The notes beneath the pieces are model-generated. The model was not told the origin of the DNA and did not search any database. It saw only the letters and a program-made list of their open reading frames with translations. A stretch of DNA of 43,147 nt. Origin: Deltaproteobacteria bacterium. GTDB taxonomy: Bacteria > Myxococcota_A > Polyangia > Polyangiales > Polyangiaceae. The DNA is taken from contig QJWJ01000311.1 of NCBI GenBank assembly GCA_003235365.1, positions 1 through 43,147 on the forward strand, read 5' to 3'. Shown piece by piece: positions 34,486 through 43,147 of this stretch. The position numbers were made by a program, and so were the translations under genes. How positions within the stretch are numbered: the stretch's first letter is position 1; each line of letters opens with the position of its first letter.

Positions 34486-35997
34486 TCAGATCCTGCGAAT
34501 CGGGAAACTCTCGACGTAGGCATCGGCGGCGTTCGGATCGAACTGCTTACCCATGATCGTGTAGTTCTCGTAAGTCGAACTCGGCGGCGCGTAGCCGAGG
34601 TCTTTCATGATCTTTCCGCAGTCGGTGGCGATGTAGACTTGCTCGGCGATCTTCTTGTAGTCGATGTCGCCCTTGACGTAGCCCCAGCGTTTCATCTGCG
34701 TGAGGATCCAAACCGCCATCGAGTGCCAGGGGAAGGGGTTGAAGTCGATGCGATTGGGGATCTCTTTGACCTCGCCCAGGCCATCGGCGTACTTGCCGGT
34801 CAGCACCTGTTCGACGACGGTTACCGGTTGATTCAAGTAGTTCTTCGGTGCGATCGCCGCCGCAATCTCCTTTCGATTCTCTTGCTTCGACGAGTAGTGA
34901 GTCGCATCGACGATGGCTTTGAACAACGCTCCGAAGGTGTTGGGCATGGTGGAGGCGAACTCCGCACTCGCCGCAAAGGCGCAGCAGGGATGCCCCTCCC
35001 AGATCTCTTTCGTCAGTAGATGAAGGAACCCGACCTTTTCGTAGACGGCGCGCTGGTTGAATGGATCGGGGGCGAGGTAGCCATCGACGTTTCCCGCCTT
35101 GAGATTGGCGACCATTTCCGGCGGGGGAATGACGCGGATTTGGATGTCTTGATCCGGGTCGACGCCATGCTCGGCCACGTAGTAGCGCAGCAAGAAGTTG
35201 TGCATCGAGTAGTCGAAGGGGACGGCGAACTTGAAACCCTTCCACTGTTTGGGATCACGCTTGTCTTTGTGCTTCATGTGCAGCGTGATCGCTTGCCCGT
35301 TGATGTTCTCCACTGCGGGCATCAGGTAGGGGGTCGCCGTCGAGCCCGCGCCCAGCGTGATCGCCAGGGGCATTGGAGTGAGCATGTGCGAGGCGTCGTA
35401 CTCCTTGCTCAACGACTTGTCACGAGCCACAGCCCAGCCCGCCGTCTTGATGACGTCGACGTCCAGGCCGTGCTTCTCGTAGAAGCCCAAGGGGTGGGCC
35501 ATGATGATGGGCGTCGCGCAGGTGATCGGCACGAAGCCGACGGCGAGCTTGGTCTTCTCGAGTGGGTTCTTGGTGCTCTCGGCAGCCGTACCCTTGGTGG
35601 TCGCTTCGACCTCCTCTTTGGTAGCGCTCTTGCAAGCCGCCAACGGAAACACGCTGGATAGGGCGGCGTAGAACGTGCCGCGCCCCACCGTTCGCAAGAA
35701 GTTGCGGCGCGCCATTTCGTTGCCCCCGAACATGGCTCGAACGACGGCGCCCTCGACGGCGCGGTCCATCAGGGTTTCCGGTGACTCGTAGGGATCGCTG
35801 TCGAGCTGCGGGGACTGTTCGGATGGTGCAGTGTCTGCGCGGTAATGGTCGTGGGTACACGCATGATGGCCGTGGGAATCGTCGCCTGAGTCTGCGTGCC
35901 CGCAGGGGCCGGACGCGTCGAAGTGTGCGTGCTGACCGTGTCGCAGATCGGCATCGGGGTTGAAGGGGTCGCTGAGGGGGCCGAATCGTCGTCGCAT
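34486..35997 (-). CDS. cynA: Cyanate/nitrate-type ABC substrate-binding protein with His-rich N-terminal extension
   Basis: 503 aa. Residues about 115-500 are a CmpA/NrtA-type binding protein (LAVGFVPITCATPIIMAHPLGFYEKHG, MPLAITLG, GYLAPDPFNQRA, EGHPCCAFAAS). Before it a twin-arginine type signal (ARRNFLRTVGRG) and LAAC suggest Tat export with lipidation. In front of that signal lie about 95 residues with nine His between 20 and 51, plus two Cys, a likely metal-binding segment. GGAAGGAAAG lies just upstream of ATG 35997. It is the first gene of the operon. Substrate could be cyanate, nitrate or bicarbonate; cynS favours cyanate. Confidence 0.9.
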   Translation of the reverse strand: MRRRFGPLSDPFNPDADLRHGQHAHFDASGPCGHADSGDDSHGHHACTHDHYRADTAPSEQSPQLDSDPYESPETLMDRAVEGAVVRAMFGGNEMARRNFLRTVGRGTFYAALSSVFPLAACKSATKEEVEATTKGTAAESTKNPLEKTKLAVGFVPITCATPIIMAHPLGFYEKHGLDVDVIKTAGWAVARDKSLSKEYDASHMLTPMPLAITLGAGSTATPYLMPAVENINGQAITLHMKHKDKRDPKQWKGFKFAVPFDYSMHNFLLRYYVAEHGVDPDQDIQIRVIPPPEMVANLKAGNVDGYLAPDPFNQRAVYEKVGFLHLLTKEIWEGHPCCAFAASAEFASTMPNTFGALFKAIVDATHYSSKQENRKEIAAAIAPKNYLNQPVTVVEQVLTGKYADGLGEVKEIPNRIDFNPFPWHSMAVWILTQMKRWGYVKGDIDYKKIAEQVYIATDCGKIMKDLGYAPPSSTYENYTIMGKQFDPNAADAYVESFPIRRI

Positions 35998-36072
35998 GTG
36001 CTTTCCTTCCGCGTGTCGGGGGTGAAGTCCGGTTTCGGGGACCTGCGCGAACGCAACGTCGCTGACCTACTA

Positions 36073-36088
36073 AGCAACGCGCGTGCCA
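36073..36088 (-). promoter_or_regulatory. Sigma-54 (-24/-12) promoter of the cyanate operon
   Basis: On the minus strand TGGCACGCGCGTTGCT fits the sigma-54 consensus TGGCAC-N5-TTGC without mismatch. The expected start of transcription is near 36062, giving a 65-nt leader before cynA. The gene upstream encodes a sigma-54 activator. Confidence 0.9.
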
Positions 36089-36164
36089 TGCGGCTTTTGC
36101 CGTGTTCGCCAGCGGGGACCTGCGTCAGCCCCCTGGGGGAGTTGGACGGTTGCACGATATGTGG

Positions 36165-36310
36165 TGATTCACTCGGAGTGCCGTGCGCGCTGGGCCGACT
36201 TCGGCGCGAAACGGTCCCGACAAGTGCTCACGCACGGAGTGACGGCGATGGAGGTCGCGCGTTGTACTCGCGGCGAATGGCTGCACGCATCACCGGCACG
36301 GAGTCTGGAT
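36165..36310 (-). promoter_or_regulatory. Candidate activator-binding region upstream of the cyn promoter
   Basis: The plus-strand hexamer CGGAGT occurs three times (36174-36179, 36235-36240, 36299-36304), at intervals of 61 and 64 bp, close to six helical turns. The first lies in the inverted repeat CACTC-G-GAGTG (36170-36180), the second in TCAC-N7-GTGA (36228-36242). They lie 85-230 bp upstream of the -24/-12 promoter, where sigma-54 activators bind. Confidence 0.35.
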
Positions 36311-36323
36311 TGGCGGCGACACT

Positions 36324-37988
<1,665 letters not shown>

Positions 37989-38015
37989 CGATCGAGGACC
38001 GCGCCGAACGTCGCT

Positions 38016-38588
38016 TCAGCGCAGCATGTAGTCGCGGTCGGCGGTCGTCACGAAATACTTGTGCGGCCAATGCCGGTAGTAGCTCGCGTCGATTCGATGC
38101 AAGCCGGTTTTCTGATCCGGCTTGGCAGCGAGGGGCCCGACCACGCGCACGAGCGACCCAGTGATCAAGCGCGCCTCTCCCGAACGCTCTTCTGGGCGCA
38201 GGTTCACAATTGCTACCATCTGGCCGAACTCGTGCTCAGACACGGTAACCCGGCAGCTCGATTCGGACGCGGTCTCACACAGGTTGCGGTCTTGCAAGAC
38301 GCGCACGCTCAGCAATAGTTCCGTGCCTTGGGGTGAATCGTTCACCTCTCGAACGATACCGAACACGCTCAGGGGCTTACCCACCCACTCCGCGGCGCGG
38401 CGTTCGGCCATGACCGGGTCGTATTTCACCGCGCCCGCGGCCGCCGTTTCCTCCGCGTCCAGTGGCGTGTACTGACGTGAGAAGCCCCAAGGGCCAGCCG
38501 ATGCACAACCCATCGCCACGCCGAGGGCGATGGTGATGGCGGCAAGTCTTGGAGCCTTGGGTGAACGTTCGGATTCGCGCCTTCGCAT
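38016..38588 (-). CDS. Lipoprotein, hypothetical
   Basis: 190 aa. Basic N-terminus, hydrophobic run and lipobox VAMGC with Cys28. The mature part (GKPLSVFGIVREVND, ELLLSVRVLQDRN, LVRVVGPLAAKPD) has the look of a small OB-like or Slp-like beta-barrel domain, but I cannot assign a family. It ends 27 bp before the start of the sigma-54 activator on the same strand, so it could be transcribed with it. Whether it takes part in cyanate metabolism is unknown. Confidence 0.75.
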   Translation of the reverse strand: MRRRESERSPKAPRLAAITIALGVAMGCASAGPWGFSRQYTPLDAEETAAAGAVKYDPVMAERRAAEWVGKPLSVFGIVREVNDSPQGTELLLSVRVLQDRNLCETASESSCRVTVSEHEFGQMVAIVNLRPEERSGEARLITGSLVRVVGPLAAKPDQKTGLHRIDASYYRHWPHKYFVTTADRDYMLR

Positions 38589-39004
38589 GCCGGGAACCTA
38601 CACGGTTTGGTGTCGACTTCCCAGAGCCGCTCCGAACCGTCGCGTGCCCCCGCTGCCAGTCGGTGCTGGCCCCATTCTTCGCTGGTCGAATGTTTGTTTC
38701 GGTGCGAGCCTCAGGTGACGCTGAACGTACGCACCGACGTGTTGGAGTTCGGTTTGGGACGCCTACTGATTGGTGGGTACGCCAGCGGTGCGACCCCGCG
38801 TCGAGTGTGGTATGACCAAGCTCACCGCGTCCGGAGCGATCACGGCTTCAATAATGGACGCGCCCGGCTGTCGGACTTGGGGCGGCTCAGTTGAACGCAG
38901 GACGAAAAAGTTCACCCGCTCCCTGGCTTAGCGCCGTCAACCCGACCCGGCACCGCCAATCGGACCGGTACGTGGTCCCTCAGCGGCTACACTTTACCAG
39001 CTCG
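38589..39004. other. 416-bp divergent intergenic region
   Basis: Lies between the minus-strand lipoprotein and the plus-strand vWA lipoprotein. Several short frames are open, but none has coding bias or a start with a ribosome binding site. A possible extended -10 (TACACT near 38989) lies just before the vWA gene. Otherwise nothing recognisable. Confidence 0.5.
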
Positions 39005-41029
39005 ATGTTTACGAGGTTCCAAGCGATGCTTTTCGGCGATCCCCACGAGACAACCCAGTCCATTTCCAAGCATGTCCTCTCACGCTTTTGCCTTGCGATT
39101 GTCGGCAGTAGCTTGGCCCTGGCATGCGGCGCGGAGAACGATGGGGCCGCTTCAGCGCCGGTAACCTCGACCGGCGTGACGCCGTCGCCCACGAGCAGTG
39201 ACGTGGGGATTGCACCTCCGCCCCCGATGCAGTCGGGCGATCCGGCTGGGCCTTCCTCTCCCGGGGTGGAACCGACCTTCGTCGACGAAGAGGTCAAACC
39301 GATCGGTGGCGGCTTCCTGCCGTCGGAGCGGGTCGACTTGGTGTTCGTCATCGACAACTCGAGCTCGATGGCCGACAAGCAAGCCATCTTCAAGGCGGCC
39401 ATCCCCGACATGATCGATCAGATGGTCAACCCGCCTTGCGTGGTGACGGCGACGGGCGAGTTCCGTCCGTTCGACGCCGCCACTGGCACCTGCGGAACGG
39501 ACGCCACGCGCATCTTCTCGCCAGTCAAGGACATCCACATCGCGCTGATTTCTTCCAGCTTGGGGCCATTGGGCACGCTGCCGGATGAAACACCATTGGG
39601 GTGCACCGACGTCCCCGAAGAAAACGACCGGGGCTGGGCGCTCGGCAGGATCCGTCCGGAACTCAATGCCGAGTCCTACCAAGAGTGGGGGTTTTTGGCT
39701 TGGGACCAGGAGGCCAAGGCCAATCCGCCGGGTGACACCGACTTGGCCACACTGATCGGCAAGTTTCAGCATCAAGTCGATGTCGTGGGCGAAAACGGCT
39801 GCGGCTACGAAGCGCCGCTCGAGGCGGCATACCGGTTCCTCAGTGATCCCGATCCCTACGAGTCGCTGGAACGCGTTCAGTGTCCGGGCCAGATGGCGGA
39901 GACTCCGGCCTGCGTCGCCCCGGTCGGCACGGACATGGACCTGTTGGCTCAGCGCGCTCAGTTCTTGCGCCCGGACTCGGTCGTCGTCGTGATGTTCCTC
40001 ACCGACGAGAACGACTGCTCGCTGCGCGCCGCTGGGCAGGGTTACGTCGCGATGGTCAATCGCAAGTTGAGCGGCGGCACTTCGGCCTGTGACGCGAACC
40101 CGAACGATCCGTGCTGCTTGCCCTGCGGCGCGACGTTGCCCGACGGCTGCAACACCGATCCGGCGACCAACGGTTGCATGGACAACGCCGCCGACATTCC
40201 CGAAGCACGGCCATTGCGCTGCTTCGATCAGCAGCGGCGCTTCGGCGTGAGCTTCTTGCGCAAGACCGATGTCTACATCGGCGGTTACACCAACGCGCTG
40301 GTGGCCGATCGCGACGGCAACGGCAAGCCCAATGCGTTGTTCACCGACGAGCGCGATCGCGACAAGATCTTCGTGGTCGGCATCATCGGTGTGCCGTGGC
40401 AAGACACGGCCGATCCAGACACCATCGCGCCGGGCAAGTACGACCTCATCGAGTCCGACAAGGTCGACTGGGCGCGTTTTCTCCCGGTCAACGGTGCCCT
40501 CCCGGTCGATCCGTTCAACGTCGAAAGCATGGGCATGCGCGATACTCTCGGCGCCCATCCGGTCACGGGCGAGACGATTGGCGGCCCGGGTACGTGGAAC
40601 TCCATCAACGGTCACGATCGTCAGATGCTCGCAGCCGACGAAGTCGACGACGACTTGCAGTTCTCGTGCATCTTCAAGCTGCCCGGCGAAGGGCGCGACT
40701 GCACCAACGCGAATCTGGCCAGTTGCGATTGCGTCACGGACATCGTCGATGGCAACGCCGTCAACTACTGGGACGGCAATCCCCTGTGTTACGACGAGGC
40801 GACCGGCGGTTACGGCCAGATTCAACACTACGCCAAAGCCTACCCGGCGCCGCGTATGCTCGAGGTTCTACGCGGTGTCTCCTGTCCCGATGGCGGTGAA
40901 TGCACGCAGCAGTCGGTGGTCTCCTCCATCTGCCCTCGTCAGCTCGAAGACACGACCGCCCAAGACTACGGCTACCGCCCCGTCATCCGCGCGTTGCTGT
41001 TGAACCTCGTGGTCGACGGCGCGAAGTGA
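39005..41029 (+). CDS. Large vWA-domain lipoprotein
   Basis: 674 aa from ATG 39005; ATG 39026 and an upstream TTG at 38891 are alternatives. Signal peptide with lipobox LALAC (Cys41), then a Ser/Pro/Thr linker to about 90. A von Willebrand factor A domain starts at about 108 with the metal-binding motif VFVIDNSSSM (Asp117, Ser119, Ser121) and has VVVMFLTDENDCS as a later strand. Many Cys (CDANPNDPCCLPCG, CSCIFK-like region) suggest disulfides. Close homologues are abundant in Myxococcota; the role is probably surface adhesion or complex assembly. No binding partner in the vicinity. Confidence 0.88.
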   Translation: MFTRFQAMLFGDPHETTQSISKHVLSRFCLAIVGSSLALACGAENDGAASAPVTSTGVTPSPTSSDVGIAPPPPMQSGDPAGPSSPGVEPTFVDEEVKPIGGGFLPSERVDLVFVIDNSSSMADKQAIFKAAIPDMIDQMVNPPCVVTATGEFRPFDAATGTCGTDATRIFSPVKDIHIALISSSLGPLGTLPDETPLGCTDVPEENDRGWALGRIRPELNAESYQEWGFLAWDQEAKANPPGDTDLATLIGKFQHQVDVVGENGCGYEAPLEAAYRFLSDPDPYESLERVQCPGQMAETPACVAPVGTDMDLLAQRAQFLRPDSVVVVMFLTDENDCSLRAAGQGYVAMVNRKLSGGTSACDANPNDPCCLPCGATLPDGCNTDPATNGCMDNAADIPEARPLRCFDQQRRFGVSFLRKTDVYIGGYTNALVADRDGNGKPNALFTDERDRDKIFVVGIIGVPWQDTADPDTIAPGKYDLIESDKVDWARFLPVNGALPVDPFNVESMGMRDTLGAHPVTGETIGGPGTWNSINGHDRQMLAADEVDDDLQFSCIFKLPGEGRDCTNANLASCDCVTDIVDGNAVNYWDGNPLCYDEATGGYGQIQHYAKAYPAPRMLEVLRGVSCPDGGECTQQSVVSSICPRQLEDTTAQDYGYRPVIRALLLNLVVDGAK

Positions 41030-41050
41030 CGCGCGGCGCTGCCCGTTGGA

Positions 41051-41080
41051 ACGCCGCCCATTGCATTGCTTGGGCGGCGT
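41051..41080 (+). terminator. Strong hairpin after vWA gene
   Basis: Perfect 10-bp stem ACGCCGCCCA (41051-41060) and TGGGCGGCGT (41071-41080) with a 10-nt loop, 21 bp after the stop codon. There is no T tract, so it is a probable but not canonical terminator. Confidence 0.55.
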
Positions 41081-41294
41081 AGGGACGGAGACGGCAGCAT
41101 CCTCGGCGGCCGCTGCGCCTGCCCGATCAATTCGATGAGCTCGGCGGGCTGGCGCCGCTCAGTCACAGTGTTTGCGGTCCGCGACGACGATGCGCAGGTG
41201 CTTCATCGGTCGCGTCGCTTTGCCCACCTCGCCGGACAGCCGAATCCCAATCGCGCCGGAATGTCTTCGTCCCTCGATACCGTGAAGCCGTGCA

Positions 41295-41347
41295 TGCTGG
41301 GTTCCAAGACGCACGTTCTGTTCGACTTCTTTGGTACGCTTCATTGA
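41295..41347 (+). pseudogene. HAD hydrolase stub (17 codons)
   Basis: The plus-strand frame reads MLGSKTHVLFDFFGTLH and then stops. HVLFDFFGTL is the usual opening of a HAD-superfamily hydrolase (motif I DxFGT), but no continuation is present in any frame after the stop. This looks like the 5' end of a gene whose remainder was replaced by the material to the right. It is short, so chance is not excluded. The rest of 41081-41294 shows no supported gene. Confidence 0.45.
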
Positions 41348-41377
41348 TGGCTGAGCTTGCTGAGATGGTGCTGAGCC

Positions 41378-42022
41378 TCACACACCAATTCCATGCATGC
41401 CCAGTCGCACGTTGACTTCTCGATCGACGCGAACCTCGTCGAAGATCGCCCTAGCTTGGTTGTGGGCCATCGCTCCCGGCGTCAACGGTAGCATTCCGGG
41501 GAGTGCCCCTGCCGAAGCAAGCCAACCGAATACCTGCATCATGTCCGGAGCCAGTGCTGCCATGCTGCGTTGCACCACTTGCTCCAGCTGAGCGACCACA
41601 CCGGGCATGGTGGCGCGTGCTGACGCGTTCTCTCCGGCCAGGTCGTAGTTCACAAGACGAACGCCGCGCTCGAAGGCGAACCTCTGATCGATGCATTCGA
41701 GCAATCGTTTGGTGAGATACGCATCGTCTGAAAGCCCTACCAGTCCGAGGTGGTCGGGCACGACGTCGTCGGCCTGTTCCCAATAGTGGAACATGGCATC
41801 GAATATCGGTCGAAAACGCTGGAGGGCGCCGTGGCCCTGCAGTTGATACCAAAGGTCTTCCATCAACGCGGGGGCGGTCTCCGTGTAGCGACTGACGAAG
41901 GCAACAGTCGCAACCGCCAGTTCCTCTGAGAGGTATTGCGTCAATGCAGCTTTCAACCTGCCTTCAGCGGCCTCCTCGCGAATCGCCTCGTCAACCATGC
42001 GTCGTATGTCGTGAGTGTCCAC
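41378..42022 (-). CDS. DUF1232 (YkvA-like) protein
   Basis: 214 aa from GTG 42022, chosen because GGGAGGG lies 4-5 nt upstream; ATG 42049 is in frame but has no such site. N-terminal helices (MVDEAIREEAAEGRLKAAL), then DDVVPDHLGLVGLSDDAYL, the YkvA/DUF1232 signature (usually D.IPD..G..DD). That family is small and helical, found near membranes, with unknown function. The remaining 100 residues (about 115-214) are helical and not assigned. It sits between the HAD stub and the tyrosine recombinase. Confidence 0.7.
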   Translation of the reverse strand: MDTHDIRRMVDEAIREEAAEGRLKAALTQYLSEELAVATVAFVSRYTETAPALMEDLWYQLQGHGALQRFRPIFDAMFHYWEQADDVVPDHLGLVGLSDDAYLTKRLLECIDQRFAFERGVRLVNYDLAGENASARATMPGVVAQLEQVVQRSMAALAPDMMQVFGWLASAGALPGMLPLTPGAMAHNQARAIFDEVRVDREVNVRLGMHGIGV

Positions 42023-42404
42023 GGTCCCTCCCTGTGCGTCGTGCCCCATGATGTGGGCGGCCGAGCTGCGCGCGACGCTACCGTCGGCGTTGCCAAGCGT
42101 CAACCTCGGACAAGGGGGCCAACACGACATGCACACAAACGCCATGGCGGAATCGATTGGCGGTTCTGGAGCAAGCGCGGAACGAAGCCGCTCCGCGGCG
42201 GTAGTTGCGACCGGGTGAGGTTGTGCTGCGGCTACGCCGCCCGATGCGTCGGTGGGCGCGAGCTGGTGAGGCGTGTCTCACGCGGCTGCGCCGCCGTAAG
42301 CATCCGTGATCGTGGCAACTTGAAGGTGCCAGGTCTCGGTCTCGATGTCTGTGGTTTCCTCAAAGCCAGCGTTGCTCTTCACCGCAGCGCTGAAAGGAGA
42401 CCAC
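42023..42404. other. Region before the recombinase, with paired GC hairpins
   Basis: 382 bp without a supported gene. It contains two imperfect copies of a GTGAGG-N8-13-GCGGCTRCGCCGCC element (42215-42241 and 42266-42294); each ends in a GCGGC/GCCGC hairpin. A weaker TGGCA/TGCCA inverted repeat lies near 42313-42332. Such structures could be element-end or recombination sites, but this is not shown. Confidence 0.4.
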
Positions 42405-43147
42405 ATGTCCAATGAAATCGAAAACATGGCCCGAGACCTGGCCATGAAAGGATACGCCGAATCGACCCAAGACCGCTACTTGAAGACTGCACGACACCTG
42501 GTGGAGCGTTTCGGACGTCCCGCGTCCGAGTTGACTCGTGATGAGCTCCGTACGTACGTCGACGAGCTTCGGGCCCGCCACAAGAGTGTGTCAGCTTTCT
42601 CAAATCGGTTGTACGCTGTTCTCTTCTTGTACCGACGGACACTTGGTCGCGCCGATTTGGTCTCATTCATCTCGCTCCCCAAGAAGTACTCAGCGCTGCC
42701 GCTGGTGCTCAGTGTGAAAGAGGTCAACTCGCTGCTCAACGCCATCACCGACCCGCGGTATCAGGCCATCGCGATGGTGATGTACGGCGCGGGGCTGCGA
42801 GTGAGCGAAGCGCTGGTCTTGGAGATTCACGACATCGATGGCGCTCGCGGCGTACTGCGGGTGCGACACGGCAAAGGGAACAAGGCGCGAGAGGTCATGC
42901 TGTCTCCCGAGCTGTACCAGTGGCTGCGCCAGTACTGGTCGCGTCACCAGCCGCCGCAGCCTTACTTGTTTGCTTCCAGAACCGGCAAGTTGCCCACTCT
43001 CGATACCATTCGCAAAGCGCTTGCCAAAGCCGCACAGTCAGCGTTCATCACCAAGCACGTCACGCCGCACGTCTTGCGTCACAGCTTCGCCACTCACTTG
43101 CTCGAACAGGGGACCGACGTGCATGTCGTTGGTGCGCTGCTGGGTCA
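42405..43147 (+). CDS. XerC-like tyrosine recombinase (3' end beyond window)
   Basis: 247 codons seen, starting ATG 42405 with AAGGAGA 6 nt upstream. N-terminal SAM-like core-binding domain (KGYAESTQDRYLKTARHLVE), then the catalytic domain: first Arg in YGAGLRVSEAL, Lys in GKGNKAREVML, HxxR in HVLRHSFATHLLEQG. The active-site Tyr should lie just past the window edge. The stretch VMLSPELYQWLRQYW and the end GTDVHVV are like the recombinases that accompany IS91-type transposases. An integrated element or host recombinase are both possible. Confidence 0.9.
   Translation, partial: MSNEIENMARDLAMKGYAESTQDRYLKTARHLVERFGRPASELTRDELRTYVDELRARHKSVSAFSNRLYAVLFLYRRTLGRADLVSFISLPKKYSALPLVLSVKEVNSLLNAITDPRYQAIAMVMYGAGLRVSEALVLEIHDIDGARGVLRVRHGKGNKAREVMLSPELYQWLRQYWSRHQPPQPYLFASRTGKLPTLDTIRKALAKAAQSAFITKHVTPHVLRHSFATHLLEQGTDVHVVGALLG

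Noticed and set aside
39152..40828. Minus-strand open frame of 558 codons
   Set aside because: Antisense to the vWA lipoprotein gene, without start signal or recognisable domain.
41159..41344. Minus-strand frame of 61 codons starting MKRTKEVEQNV
   Set aside because: Third-position G+C is only about 60 percent, and the opposite strand carries a better HAD-like frame.

Overview
The window is high-GC chromosomal DNA of a Myxococcota-type bacterium, most likely Polyangia-like. The indications are a C-terminal MYXO-CTERM sorting tail (gene at 28759-29553), a TIGR02266-type PilZ protein, many large lipoproteins including one Cys-rich repeat protein and one vWA protein, an FHA protein, and a PAS/sigma-54 enhancer-binding protein. 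No rRNA, tRNA or CRISPR array was recognised. Housekeeping genes (proC, dnaJ, nadA, tsaE, folB, proS) are scattered between accessory genes, and there is little long-range operon structure.

Layout. 1-1000: the start of a RimK-type (RLAN) ATP-grasp ligase gene overlapping a C39-like cysteine peptidase gene. 1200-5250: a small membrane peptide, three surface or envelope proteins, an FHA protein coupled to a lipoprotein, and a PilZ protein. 5250-7500: a stretch with two gene remnants (a 41-codon coding tail and a 5'-truncated, frameshifted DUF475/TerC-like gene) around a LacI-type regulator. 7571-13071: a cation-homeostasis block. KtrB-type K+ channel, KtrA-type RCK subunit and a HAMP membrane protein lie on the minus strand. 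NhaD-type Na+/H+ antiporter is divergent on the plus strand, and the shared 366-bp region holds a perfect 18-bp palindrome. 13200-16280: aldo/keto reductase, DnaJ, ProC. 16280-16980: about 700 bp without a convincing gene, with a minus-strand terminator. 17000-24750: a very large lipoprotein divergent from nadA, then DUF2905, CBS-pair, tsaE and an LpoA/LppC-like lipoprotein. 25000-30720: a probable b-type haem membrane protein, DUF6941-like, a FolB with an added C-terminal domain, ProS, the MYXO-CTERM protein, a DUF4177-like protein and a HAD phosphatase.

The most coherent system is at 32157-37988, all on the minus strand: a PAS-AAA-Fis sigma-54 activator followed by a substrate-binding protein, permease and ATPase of the nitrate/cyanate/bicarbonate ABC family and cyanase (cynABDS). 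An exact -24/-12 promoter (36073-36088) lies 65 nt before cynA. The sequence therefore supports a sigma-54-controlled cyanate uptake and detoxification operon. Its binding protein carries a long His-rich extension in front of a Tat-type signal.

The right end (41290-43147) looks like a rearranged junction: a 17-codon stub of a HAD hydrolase, a DUF1232 (YkvA-like) protein, a short GC-hairpin repeat, and the start of an XerC-like tyrosine recombinase of the sort that accompanies IS91-like elements, cut off by the window edge.
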